A DNA stretch of 64,000 nucleotides from Ectobius pallidus (Eukaryota; Arthropoda; Insecta; Blattodea; Ectobiidae), in the NCBI GenBank assembly GCA_964059195.1, contig CAXKWD010000006.1, forward strand, positions 176,822,825-176,886,824, given 5' to 3'. A program made the position numbers and the translations under genes. A model generated the notes under the pieces. That model ran no database searches. It was not told the origin of the DNA and worked only from the letters and a program-made list of their open reading frames with translations. Below, one piece after another: positions 1 to 13,300 of this stretch. Positions within the stretch are counted from its first letter, which is position 1, and each line of letters begins with the position of its first letter.

Positions 1-979
1 AACTTTCTTGTGATTTAAACTTTGTTAATAAACTTGCTAAATTGTCTTGTTAATAATGAACACTAGTAGTAGTGAAAGTGGTGAAGAAATAGACATGAAA
101 CCACGCAGGGTTTTTAGCCAATGGATTAACCTAACTTTCTATTTCAATGACTTTGTATTCAAAGAGAAATATAATACAATTATTTTCGATAGTAATAATC
201 GATTGCTTAGCTATCACATTCAATGTTGAGATTGATTATAGCATGCATATATGAGAGTCATCTACAGTGTACTAAAATAATCTTTAGGTTTGACATAAAT
301 TGTCGCGTATATGAAAAGGGTTTTTTTAATTAACACTATTATATGCGGGAATCACAGTGAAGTAATCAAATATTACAAAAAAGATTGCTATGGAGCACTC
401 AACTTCACTAATTTACATGTACTTACAGTGGACCTCATTTGAGGATACAAGCAAGATGCTTGTGAAACGCGTCATGTGTAAGTACATGTAAATTAGTGAA
501 GTTGAGTGCTCCATAGCAATCTTTTTTGTAATAAAGGGTTTTTTTTTTTGTCTGACAATTTACATTAATTAGCCTGTAATGAAAGGAAAAGTTTGAATAT
601 TTATGAAAAATACAGTTGTCATGACATATTTACAAATTTGTCAGACTTGACAAAATTGTAGTATTTGTCATACCTGTAGAGTTTTATGAAATAGGGCCCT
701 GGTGGTCAGGTCGAAATGTCATGGAAGTATATTATCATTTTATCCACTGATCTCAGCGTTTTGTTTCTGTAATTTGACTTTGGTAAGTTTAACAAGCACA
801 GTGGAAAGTGAAGGGCCTACGCAATAATCCTCATATAACAATATGATTTGCTAGGGCTCTCAAACATTCTTATAAGGAGGTTCGACTGCATCTCAGACAT
901 CCGAACAGCAGATTTTATGTAACTTGAAACAAGAACAGTGTTTCTGTTAACTTTAGGATGAATATTTTATATTTTTCAG
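1..979 (+). other. CEP162 intron (5' side), with one Penelope foldback
   Basis: AT-rich intronic sequence. The only structure I can define is the inverted-repeat insert at 328-532. The short open frame near 47 has no support as a gene. Confidence 0.6.
328..532 (-). mobile_element. Penelope-derived foldback insert, 205 bp
   Basis: Perfect 57-bp inverted arms at 371-427 and 477-533 enclose about 49 nt. A 43-nt tail at 328-370 reads on the - strand as gattacttcactgtgattcc, nearly the same as the tail of the 60393-60761 insert. The 13-bp duplication AAAGGGTTTTTTT flanks the unit at 315-327 and 533-545. The loop resembles the stop-codon region of Penelope C-termini elsewhere in the window. Confidence 0.75.
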
Positions 980-1386
980 AGAGGACGTTCTTGATGTTGG
1001 AGAGAGTGCTACTACGCCACTTGATGACATGCGTAGTCAATCTGTTTTACCTCGCACCGACTTAGAAGGGAGAGGGAGATCGAAGGAAAAGACTGTTACA
1101 TTCCAGGAGGACAAACTCATTGCTCCCCCAACTTCACTCCGCCTCAGCCAGACCACACAGGAAGACGTGTCGAGTGCCAGTCAAGGCTCGACAGAGGCAG
1201 CAGCGTCTTGTCTGTTAGCGAAACCACTGCCTGTAGTGCCAGAGGAGTCCAGTCTGTCAGACACGTCGTCTGAAATACGAGGAGCTCGAGAACTGAGCGA
1301 CAAGTCAGTGCAGGCAGATGATGACCGCACGAGAAGACTGGAGCAGGAACTGGCAGAGGAAAGGAAGAGAGCTGCACAGTTTTCAG
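980..1386 (+). CDS. CEP162: CEP162 exon a (first visible)
   Basis: The acceptor is atatttttcag before 980 and the donor is gtaag at 1387. The exon enters with one base completing a codon, reads EDVLDVGESATTPLDD and so on to AAQFS, and leaves with one base. It is Ser/Thr-rich and probably disordered, then changes at about codon 100 into a charged helix (RRLEQELAEERKRAAQ) that begins the coiled coil. The incoming phase shows that at least one coding exon lies upstream of the window. Confidence 0.85.
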
Positions 1387-4300
1387 GTAAGATGGCTTCA
1401 ACTATCAGAATAATGGTACAGTCGGTCAAATAAAAAACGTCGGGACTCGTATGCAGTTAAAGTTTTAATGCATTAGTTCACAAGTTTTCTATAAAAAACA
1501 TAAAATACAGGCCATTCTTGGAACATATGAGGCCATGCGACAGGAGAGAAAAAATGAACAACGCGGAAAGCGCAACACACGATATTCCACTTAATGTATT
1601 GTCATAATTCATTTTGCTTTGTGTCATCACCACATACAAATGCTAAAGTGAGAGAAAGTGTAGTTAGGGCTGGGTCATTCCATATTAAATCAACAAATGG
1701 GCGTTGCCGCACCATTTTTGATTTTGATGAAATTTGGTAGGTGATGTGTACCAGTCTTCTGAACCCCAAAACAAATCTTGTTATACCTCTAAAAAATTTT
1801 ACTCCTGAGATATAGGCATTTGTTTGGAGCACGAACAAGCAAAAAATGTAATTTCAGACCTGTTTTCTGAAAGCCGTAGAATTTCTATTTGAATCAATAG
1901 GATGATCAGATAGGGCTCATTGGAAAGCTTAAAGAATGGACTTTCATTTGTGCATACTAAATTGAATTTAAGTTAAGTCTAAACAGACGTTTTTAGGGCT
2001 CTAATCTTCGTTCGTGAACTGTCGTTTTGCGTAATTTTAGGCATTAAAAAAACAACGAAGGACTTGGAGTAACAGGCCAATTTTTTTTCCTGTTACACTT
2101 ATGTATGAGGAGTATGTGTAGGAAAAAAACTGAGCTGTTACTGGTGGTCCTTCACCCTGAAAAATTTGCTTAAACTTCGAAAAAAGTGTAAATCGTGCTT
2201 TTTCTCGGTCCCAAAAAGTAATGTGGGACAGGTGATAAAAATCTGAAAATGCCAGGATGAGAAGCCCTTATAGTGTACTTTAAAATAAAAACAAAATCAT
2301 TCTGTGACTGGAAGGGATAGAGGAGCTACAAGCCTTTGAAATATCAAGAAAACAGCACTTGACCGCTACTGAAAATAGGCTAAGCAGATAGGATAATTAC
2401 CACAAAATTTAATTTAAATTTACATAAAATACAAAACATTTATTTACAAATGAGAATTTTCCTCAGTTATACAAATTTCTGATTTTTTGTAATTTTTCTA
2501 GCAAATTTTCACATTTGACTTCTTTTTAAGCTACATTGATGGCAATTTCAAGTACTGTATTTTCAACTATTTTATTTAGAAACCATTCTTATCCTGGTTT
2601 TTTGGATGTAGGTAATGCATTAAACACTAAAAGCTGCATAAAGCTCTTTAAGATTACATCAAATTAACCTTTTCTGTATGTTAACCTTCTTCTCCATTAG
2701 GTCCTCTAACAGACACACAGTATCTTTTCCTTGGCATCATTCTGCTGTACTCATCATTTTCGTAGAAGTCTTGTACAGTTTTGACTGAAACTTCATCAAG
2801 TTTATTCCTAGTCCTTTTCTCCCTATTCTGTGGCAAAATCCCGTTCTTTTTCACTAAATTTCTTGACTGGTGGGCTAAGTATTGGTTGACATTAAACTCA
2901 CTCTGAACTATACTAATACTCCAACTACTGGGAGCTAAACTTACAATATTCTTTAATTTTTTTTAATTTAAGCTTCTGAATTAGTTGCTTGTACTCATTC
3001 GCTAAACTGGCAGGCTGCATGTTCATTGAAAATTCCTCATTATCAGTTGAAATGTTCAAATCAAAAGACTTACTTAACTTTCCTGATATACTAACCTCAT
3101 TTGTTAACACTGAGGTTCTAGCTTCAACTGACAGCTTCTGCGCCTTAACAGGAGAAATACCAAGGACTGAACAAGCATCATTAACTGTTTCAACAAGAAT
3201 GGTTTCAGGTTTATAAATGTCTGGGCATTCATCTTCACTGTCAGTACCGGTCTCTGTGCCTTGATTTGGATTTTTAATTTTTTTAACATTTTGTGCACAG
3301 TAATATGCTGGTAACAATTTCAATAGCATGTATTCAGCACAAAATAACAATTGTAACAATTTAAAAAAATAAACTAATCAAAAGATAATGAAGCACAAAC
3401 ACAACCTACATGCTGTGAGTCAGCTCAATAAGTGAATAGTGGACAGCATTCAACAGAGGGGCTGGATCATATGAAGCTATGCATATTCAAACATGACTTG
3501 GTCAGCAACCAGACTCCAATGAACAGTGCGTGTCCAAAACTTATGAGTTATTAGTTAACATATAATTCAATATACTGTATAGAAGAGTACGGCCGAGGGT
3601 GTCGGCATGCTGACCACATGCCCCCCAATCCTGCCATCTGCCTACGGGAGATGATGCAGCGGTCGGGTGGTAGGCCAAGTCCCTCCAGGGATGTAGCGCC
3701 ACGGAGTTTAGTTTAGTATAGAAGAGTAGAGTTTAATCCAGTACCTACACCTAATAAACCAGGATAAGAATGGTTTCTAAATACAGTACTTGAAATTGCC
3801 ATCAATGTAGCTTAAAAAGAAATCAAATGTGGAAATTTGCTAGAAAAATTACAAAAAATCAGAAAGTTGTATAACTGAGGAAAATTCTCATTTGTAAATA
3901 AATGTTTTGTATTTTATGTAAATTTAAATTAAATTTTGTGGTAATTATCCTATCTGCTTAGCCTATTTTCAGTAGCGGTCAAGTGCTGTTTTCTTGATAT
4001 TTCAAAGACTTGTAGCTCCTCTATCCCTTCCAGTCACAGAATGATTTTGTTTTAATTTTAAAGTACACTATAAGGGCTTCTCATCCTGGCATTTTCAGAT
4101 TTTTATCACCTGTCCCACATTACTTTTTGGGACCGAGAAAAAGCACGATTTACACTTTTTTCGAAGTTTAAGCAAATTTTTCAGGGTGAAGGACCACCAG
4201 TAACAGCTCAGTTTTTTTCCTACACATACTCCTCATACATGAGAGTAACAGGAAAAAAAATTGGCCTGTTACTCCAAGTCCTTCGTTGTTTTTTTAATGC

Positions 4301-7300
4301 CTAAAATTACGCAAAACGACAGTTCACGAACGAAGATTAGAGCCCTAAAAACGTCTGTTTAGACTTAACTTAAATCTAATTTAGTATGCACAAATGAAAG
4401 TCCATTCTTTAAGCTTACCAATGAGCCCTATCTGATCATCCTATTGATTCAAATAGAAATTCTACGGCTTTCAGAAAACAGGTCTGAAATTACATTTTTT
4501 GCTTGTTCGTGCTCCAAACAAATGCCTATATCTCAGGAGTAAAATTTTTTAGAGGTATAACGAGATTTGTTTTGGGGTTCAGAAGACTGGTACACATCAC
4601 CTACCAAATTTTATCAAAATCAAAAATGGTGTGGCAAAAAAATTTCTTAAAATTTGTTGATTTAATATGGAATGACCCGGCTGTAATTGACCTGCATTTT
4701 TCGGCCTCTGAAGCAGCGAGAAGGTTCCATATTTATGAAAGAGCAGCTCAGAGGTGGGTGTTTGTGTTCTGTGGTGGGAACTTCACTATAATGCGACTGG
4801 AAGTTTTCATAGGAAACGTGGATCTGGCAGGGCGCGTATTTCGATGCTAGATTGGTTGCAGAAGTTGAGCGTAAGTTAGTGATTTTTGCCCTACAAGTAC
4901 CGGTATTATAAAATAAAATATTTAAAAAATGCTCCTTGAATAAACATATTCCTCGCAAATCTATTAATATTATAAAAATTTGCAACCAAGAATATGGTGG
5001 ATTTGAGGCATATAGCCACAGCCTTCTATACATGTTTGTTTTGGAACAAAACTGACTAAATAATCAAGAAAATACATGGATAGACAAGAGGCATGTGTGA
5101 ACCTAACCTTAAGTCTTCGTGTACATGCGCATATGCTCGTTCGTGATACTTTATAAAATAACGCCCGACATTTTTTATTTGACCGACTGTATATGGGAGT
5201 GGGAGGATCTTGTGAGTTTTAAATAAGTGTTTACAGGAATCAAAGGGCTTGATCACTGTGTTGTAGCCAGAAGAGCTTGACATTTACGTCCCCTAGCTGA
5301 GAGTGATTTATCATAGGTAATCCCACGAGAGTTGACGAGTTTATTGATAGATTCGCAACTGCGCAGCAGGATCGAATTTATCTGATGAAACTCATCAACT
5401 CATGCTGGGCATGCGCAGTACAACAAATTCTCAAGCAGTCACGGATTTGCTTTGCGAACAAACCTATTATGAGTCAGCCAGAGAACCTTCGAGAATGCAG
5501 ACAGGGTTTCTGCCCATGAAGGGTTAAAAGTTGTGTGTATTATTTGCTTTTGAAGGACAAACATTCTGTTTATCAAAGATTGGTTAGCTGCCCCCAAGCA
5601 ATAATGTTGTATTGTATTCTTGAATATACAGGAGAGAAATATTTTTATTGCAGAACAGAACTGCAGATTGTCTTTATGAACTTCTTCTCGTTCTTTTACA
5701 GAAATGGAAGAAGGGCACAAGAAACAGGTGGATGCCATTAAGTGCAGATACGAGGAACAGATGTTCGAGTTGAAGAAGCATATCGTTATCCTCAATGCCA
5801 AGGTGAGATAACAGACAGCGGGCCCAGATTTGACTAAGACGATGCTCTGTGGAAAATAAATGTGGCTCATGCCATCTTAAGTGAAATTAAATCCCTTTTA
5901 TGGGGCATTTTTCTGCATTTTCAAGAACAAATCCAGGCTTTTGTCATTTTTTGCGCGTTTGATTGCATTATTCTTATAATGCTACTAGAATCAAATTTCA
6001 GGACCTTGAAATCTAAAAATTATTGGAAATCTGTTGAAATATGGCCTTCCCTATTCATATTTTGTTAGACAATTGAACAAGTCTATTGTCTTTAGACAGA
6101 GTTGTCCTCTAAAGGAAACTTGGGGGTGAAACTGCCCGCTTTCTTTAGAGGGTCGCACCTCAAGTAATTGTGTCTACAGTCATTCACAGAGCGGAAGCTA
6201 TGAAGTTCTAGGTATTGAAGTAATAAACAGGTATTTCTGTGAGACTAAAACAGTTTGTTTCGAAGTTCGGTGACACTGTTTGTAACGCAGTATTGAATAA
6301 TAATGTGCAAGGAGATCCACAAATAAAGGTCATTTTTAAGTTTTTTAGTATTCTTTAGGTCTTCAAAATTCTGGCCCTCTTCATTATTATTATTATTATT
6401 ATTATTGTTCTTTTTCATCACTGTTTGTGAGTTCTTCTGTTGCATCGGCGTTTTTCGCAAGATGCAGCATTATATTGGTAGCCTACATTGAGAAATGCTC
6501 TGACTATGGATGTTGTGCCTAGAATTACTGATTTTTGCATTAATTTAAGCTCTTTTGTCCCCATCCTTAGTTTTTTTAGTCTTGTCATAGTCCATTTGTA
6601 GACATTATTAACGGCATTGTTGTTACCTCATGTTGTCGCCACAATTTCTTAACTTCTACACACAGTGACGTATATTTATCTATTTTCTCATTGAAGTATC
6701 TTTCCAAGTTATGACTGTTAGGTATAGTGTTGTTATTTTTCCGGAAAAATATTTTTTGTAAAAATTTCCGGGAAAATTTCTGGAAAAATTGGAAAAATAA
6801 GGAAAAATTATAAAAATTGGAAAAACTGGAATAAATAAATAAATAAAACACCACCAATAATAGAAAAAGATATAAAAGTGTATTTTCACTGAATATAAAT
6901 TTTCACTGATTAAATGCAATAATTATTATCGGTGAATTACTACCAAGCTAACTTTAGATATGCAAATTCGATACTGAGGCATTCAGAGGATGGCTAGAAG
7001 ATAACAGAATAAAAACATACGATATTTACCCAAAAGCCAAAACTGAGGATGGAATGTAAGTTAAAATATCATTTACACAATTCCAATAAGTTGACATCAT
7101 GTAAATGCCTAGAACTGGAAAGAGTACATGAAATAAAGTATTTAGGTCTAACAGTTGGCAGTAAATTAAAATGGAAAAAACACATTAATATATTACTAAA
7201 GAAGTTAAGTTTGGTATAATTAACTAGTTCACGTCTACAAGCTGAGCTTGTTTTCAACTTTAATGTTTTATTTATGTGTGTTTGTATCAGACCAGAGCCA

Positions 7301-7355
7301 GCACCAATTGAAGACCAGCCCTGCCAATTGGTAAGTGCTCTGGCACTTTCTTCTC

Positions 7356-7391
<36 letters not shown>

Positions 7392-10300
7392 CTTTCTCAA
7401 ATATGCAATTGGATTTCCCTGTCTCAAATAAGAAAGGGATTTCACTTTCTCAAATAAGCAATTTGGCTGCCTGGGGCTTGGACACATACACACACTTAAA
7501 AAAAGCACTTAATCATATTTTTCCGACGTTCTGAAAAATTTCCGGAAAAATTTCCAATTTTTCCGTTGAAAATTTTCCGACTCACATCACTAGTTAGGTA
7601 TACCAATCTCCACCAAATATGTCTTCTTTTCCTATTGTTATTATTATTATTATTTATTATTTTCATACTACAGTATAAGAACTAATCATAGTCTGAAAAA
7701 TCAGTTGTCTGAATTGAAGCATTACATACAGTTTGTGTTAGTGTCTTGCAGATTTCATACACTGCTACCAAAAGATTGTGTCGAAAACTAAAAATCAAGA
7801 TTTCACACCCTGACAGCTACTTTCTACTGTTATGCTAAAATGTGTTTATCAAATTCTGGTTAGGTTTCCCTGACATGGTCATATATACTAAATTCTATAC
7901 TATGAGGGCCATTCAATAATAATTAAAGAGACAAACTGACCTGGAGAGAAAAACTGTTTATTTTTACAAAACAAGACTTTTCCTGCTTTTCAACATAATC
8001 CCCATCAACATTTTATGCACTTTCCCAGTGAGTTACTAGCTTTTTTTATACCGGCTGCAAAGACCTCTTTGCCTTGTTGTCGGAACCAATTTCCCACAAA
8101 TTTCTTGACATCCTCGTTATCCTGGAACTTCTTCCCACGCAATGCCTCCACGAATAATGTCATCAATTCGAGTTTCAAGTGAGGAAGTTGCAACTTCAAC
8201 AGGTCGGCCAGAATGGTGTTCTTCAGTCACTGATTTTCGACCACTTTTGAACTGTTCTACTCACTTGTAAAAATTTCCACGGTTCTAACAACTTTCACCA
8301 TACACTTTAGTCATTCCAGAGTATATATTAGCTGGTTTCTCACCTTCAGCAATCAAAAAACGAATTACAGAACGTTGTTCAACCAATGTGGAATTTTCAA
8401 GAAGACCCGGCATCGTTGAACTTAATTTTGAGGTTATAAACAGAGCAATGTTGATCCATCAGCTGATTAGAACTCATCCCAGTGATGCCAACTTAAAACC
8501 CTAAATGTATCGAACTTGTACTACCAACCGTCTTTTCCCCAGACCAATTTGTCTCTTTAATTATTGAATGACCCTCATAGGTACTCTATAATCCTATAGT
8601 AAATCCTAACATGGTAAGTGATGTTAAAAGTGCCTATGTGATCATGACATCACGTAAATCCTATCTGTCAAATGCAGGGTTGCCAACGATCCTGTATTTT
8701 GCCTTGATAACCCATGTTAACACTTCTGTTTGTTTACAGATTGCCGATCTGGAGAAGCAGCAAACTGTCACCAGGACGGATGCTATTCATGAGCAACGTG
8801 TGGCCCTCCTGGAGGCTGAGCTGCGCCAACAAGAGCAACTGATGCAGGGCTACCAACGCGAGAACATGAAACTCTGCCAGGACATGAAACAGCTCAAGGT
8901 AACCAGCGCTTCTTGTATATTTTCGTGCACTTTCATGTGGAGTCTTCAGTCATAAGAAAGTGTTTGTTGGCATGTCTGTAGTAAAGTTAAATAAGAAACC
9001 ATTTAGATTTACTAGATTGGTGGCAGTTTCTCTCAGGAGTTGCCTTCTCATGTCGTTTCACATTTGTGCGCCACTGTTTCAAGCTGCTTCTATTTCATGT
9101 AGCCAGCACACACAGTGGACCTGTTGCTTGCATTACATGTCCAAAGTAACATAGTTTTTCTCTAAGATTCGACACTTCTAAAGATCTTTTAGGGCCTGCC
9201 GACAATTCCTCCCGATATGTGACTTCCAGATAGCTTAACTGGAAGATGCCTTGTAATACCACCGCTGAACTGCTACTGGCAAAAACGCAGTAAAAATTTT
9301 TTAAATGGTCCTTACCTCGTTGAGCAGAGAGGTGTGTTTGTTGTAGTTCGGTAGTCCTTCGCTAGGTGCGGCAGCCGGAATTGTATTTGTACAATTAAAT
9401 TACACAATAACATATTGTTTTAAGTGCAGTAATCAATTTGTGCAATTCTGTTTCATTCATATGTGTTCCTAAAATGACATTTTTGTGTAAATTAAATCTT
9501 CCGGCATCAATTCTGAATATCAGGTGGTCAGGAAGCTTCGAAGTGCTGCCATATTGTTTCAACCAAGCTTCCCTAACTAGCAGTTAGAAGTTTGTCAGTC
9601 ACTCCATCCTTCTGCTAGCTTATCTGAAAGTTGTCTTGCCAGACATGGCACGAACCCTGCGCTATGCAGAATACTGCTGCAAATCTAACATGACTTTTCC
9701 TAACCTAACGTAACCTATCACGGGCCTAGAATTCTTAATGCAGAAGCTTTTTTACCCTACCACGTCTTTCATAAAACATCGCTACTACAGTCATTTATCT
9801 GCCGAATTCAATTGGCATGTAATCATGTTCGTAACATTGACGACATTGCAGACTTGGTCCCACTGGGTACAGCCCGGTTGTGATGGTGGTCACCTTATTC
9901 TCAAGTTTAGCAGAATATTTGTCTTTTAGACACTACTCAGACTCTTTATGCATAACCCACTGCACCGAGCTACACGGCATTTCACTCATTGGATTAATTC
10001 CAACGTTTCGAAGCCAATCTGAGGCTCCATTGTCAAGGAGAATGAAATGCCGGGACTAGATTGGATTGGCCCTCATTTGGACCATTTTCCCATTTCTCCA
10101 ATTTTTCCAATTTATCTCGTTTTCCAACCTCCACCTATATAACAATAATTTATTGTCACTTCCTAATGACCGTTGGACATTATTTGGACCGTTTCCACTT
10201 CTCATCTAACTCCTGTTCTCCCAGCACCCATCTGTTTTCTGATTGGTTGGTCTCCAATAAATCTTTTCTCCAATCCGGATGTCCCCAGCAGTCTTGTATA

Positions 10301-13300
10301 AATACACCCCATCTATTCCCAGCATTTCATTCTCCTTGATAACGGAGCCTCAGATTGGCTTCGAAATTAATCCAATTCACCATCTGGTTAGTAGCCCAGG
10401 AAAATATCCTATATTACCAGCACCAGGAAAAATTCAAAGCTCATTTCACTTTCTTTAAGTTTAATTTTTTGAGCTATGTTCGCACTGCTTTAATTACACT
10501 GACTGTTGCACACTGATCGCTAGCCGTTATTAACTTTGGACGTAGGCTATACTTCTTTGCGTTAATTTTATCTGCTTTCCTTGATCTCACTCTCCAGGTT
10601 CCTATAATAATCATTTGCTACCAAAACCTACACAATCCATCCTGATCTACATGGGTCCTTTCAGCTCATACCGCTATCACTGTATGTGGAACAGGAAGGA
10701 TGTGAATGAGACAAGAACTGCGCAACTTAAGAATAGTTTTATTGAGATCATGGAAGTCTTGCGTCAGTGAAGTGTCTTGTGATAGCCTTGACAGCCGCCC
10801 AGGTCTCCTGACCCACTGGCTCTATCTCATGCGCTGGCAGCACAAACCCATGACTCCCCGTGTCTGGCAGCTCAATCGTGTATGCGTACTTGATGCCCGC
10901 CACTCCCTTCGCCCAGTCGTCAGAGCCACCTGAAAGCAGACAACACATTGCTACAGAAAATGTGCTTTCTTTATTAGTTTTATCATTATAGTTTCTGTTA
11001 AAATAGCAGATATTGCTGCAGGCAGTCGCTTTCGACCTCAACAACTTGACTGAATATTCGTATTTACTCGGAAGAGTTTGGAAATATCCAGTGTACGTTA
11101 TTGATGTAATTTGAATTACCAACATGACTTGCACAGGTTTTGGTTCCCTGAGTTGCTCTAGCATCTCTAGTAACTAGCAATATATGTACAGTTGTTGTTT
11201 GTTACGAATTCTGAATGTAATGGTGAGGAAGAAGTTTATCCCACAAGAGTTGACAATTTTATCACTAGATTTATCTGATGAAACTTGTCAACTCGAGTTG
11301 GATTTATTGAGACTATTCCATGAATAAAATGTAAATAATAATTACTTCCATGCTTTGTTCTTTCTAAACGAAACTAACAGTTGTGAGATCACAGCATACT
11401 GTGAATCAACCATCCATGAAACGATTCGAGCTACCCTGGTATAATCCATACTACCAATGGTGCATATAAGACATAGTTAACTTCATTCAGGTAAGCTAAC
11501 AGCAGAACAGAATAAAAGCACACTTGCACCGAATCGAAATTGTGTTTTTAATCAATGTACATTTATTTTATTTCAATTTCTAAACAAGTTATGTTGTATA
11601 AAATAATCTGTTTTCGTGCTGCTTAGTGGCAGCATCTGACTATTAATCACTGCACACTGATGCTTACGTGTCCAGTAACGAGCAGACTTTTGTATCCGAT
11701 AAAACGGAATCCTCACGATTCCTACAAGAATATTGTAAGATAAACGGCTGTGATTGGTCCATATCTGAGGAATTGCTAAACATTATTGGTCCCTATTTTA
11801 TCTTCAGAGTGGACTATTCCAAAATTACAAAGCTATCTCATAATAGGGGATGTCAATTTCACGCTGTAAACAATCCATCTCCGAATACATTTCTACCGGC
11901 ACATAAATAAGTAATAAGTCTTTATAATGTAATAATAGGCTAGTCACATTAAAGTTTACTGTAGTTTAAACATTCAAGTTGGCCTTGATCGATTTATCAT
12001 AATAGTACTCATTAGGGATGGGTCCTCGATACTTTTGATACCTCGATACTCTCGATACCTGCATCGAGCGATACTTCAGAAAACTTGCTCGGTACTTTTT
12101 TGATACTTTGGTAATTCTGCAATTTAAGGAAATGCGGTATCTCTTTCTGCTATTAGTAGTCTACTGGTGATAAATAAAGACTTTCCGACTTTTAAAATCC
12201 AAATAGAAGAAATTCTTAATTGTATCGTTTCCTGTAAACGTTTCAATAACAACCAACAAGCAAGCTGACTGTCCAAACCCCATTGTAATTTTTGAACAAA
12301 AACTTTTAAGTGGACTGTTTCAAAAACTAATTTTACTTAGTGTAGATTTTAAAAATAATTAAGGCTACTGATGACATTAAATTTTGTCTCATTAAATATG
12401 CACACTTAATTAATTTAGCTGGTATTACACATATCTCTCAACTTTTAATTTTTAATGTACCTATTTATTGAAACTGGAAATGTAGATAGTATCGAGTATC
12501 GAAGTATCGAGGAAAAAATCATGTATCGGTATCGAGTACCGAGTATCGAGAAAATCTTATATCGACCCATCCCTAGTATTCATGTTTTGTTTCATTGTTA
12601 TGAACTATTCATTGAATGAATCGCCTGTGAGGCTTTGGATCGAGATATTAAAACAAAACTTTCTGCTAGACTTTAATTTTAATTTTAATATCTTAGCTGA
12701 AATGCTTACTAAAACTCAACAGCATGCCACATGGTTGAACCGGAGCAAAAAAGAAAATCTTTTGATTGATTCCTTATACGTACATAATGACCAGCATTCG
12801 CTTTAAAAATTACCGGTTTGTGACAACTGATTGGCTTTCTTTGATAGCCAATGAAATTGCTTTGGGCATTGAACATCAGCCTTCATTATTATGGAATTGC
12901 TATGAGTTACCTGCACTTGTATAGAGGAGTTCCGCTGCTGTCCCCAGCAGGTAGTCCGTCCCCCGGACAGCCTCCAGGGCCTCCACCCCTTTCTCTGCGA
13001 GGATGTACATGTCATAGTAGTCCCTGGGCTTCTCATTCTGGTATCCCCATGGCACGAGCCACATCTGCGAGTAGGAGTGCAGCGTGAGGTAGATCTTGAT
13101 TTGCTCCTTGCGAGCGAGGATGAAGTCTGCCATGGCTTTAGTCTCGGGCTCAGAGAATGCTCGGGGCCCCTTGAAATCATCTGCACAGGCGTCAGAGCTG
13201 GAGGTGATCCCTTCGCCCCAGTGGAAGTCCCAGTTTCTGTTGGGATCCACCCCCACGCAGGTCCTCTTGCGAGACTTTTGTCCGGAGCGCGTCTTCCTCC

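Larger units (their letters stand above)
1673..4677. mobile_element. 3-kb foldback element with about 0.94-kb inverted arms
   Basis: The ends are GGTCATTCC and GGAATGACC. The arms run about 1673-2612 and 3743-4677 and are nearly identical. The insertion point is proved by the intact relative at 27779-28550, which reads gttagggctgtaattg where this one is split. The flanks gggctg and cggctg indicate a target duplication of about 5 bp (4 bp if one more G belongs to the repeat). The 1.1-kb core holds a degraded coding segment and a SINE. Confidence 0.82.
1419..5189. mobile_element. Tc1/mariner-type MITE, split by a later foldback element
   Basis: The terminal inverted repeats begin CAGTCGGTCAAATAAAAAAC and lie directly inside TA dinucleotides at 1417-1418 and 5190-5191. 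Without the 3-kb insert at 1673-4677 the unit is about 0.77 kb and matches the intact copy at 27779-28550 in opposite orientation. It has no transposase frame. Confidence 0.85.
8899..10737 (+). other. CEP162 giant intron, left end
   Basis: It carries the repeat copy at 9192-9646 and the foldback at 9985-10375. No other feature is supported. Confidence 0.5.

Noticed and set aside
1602..1838. Open frame beginning MFVLQTNAYISG, repeated at 4503-4850
   Set aside because: It is the same arm sequence of the foldback element read on each side. Identity of the two copies reflects the inverted repeat, not coding constraint.
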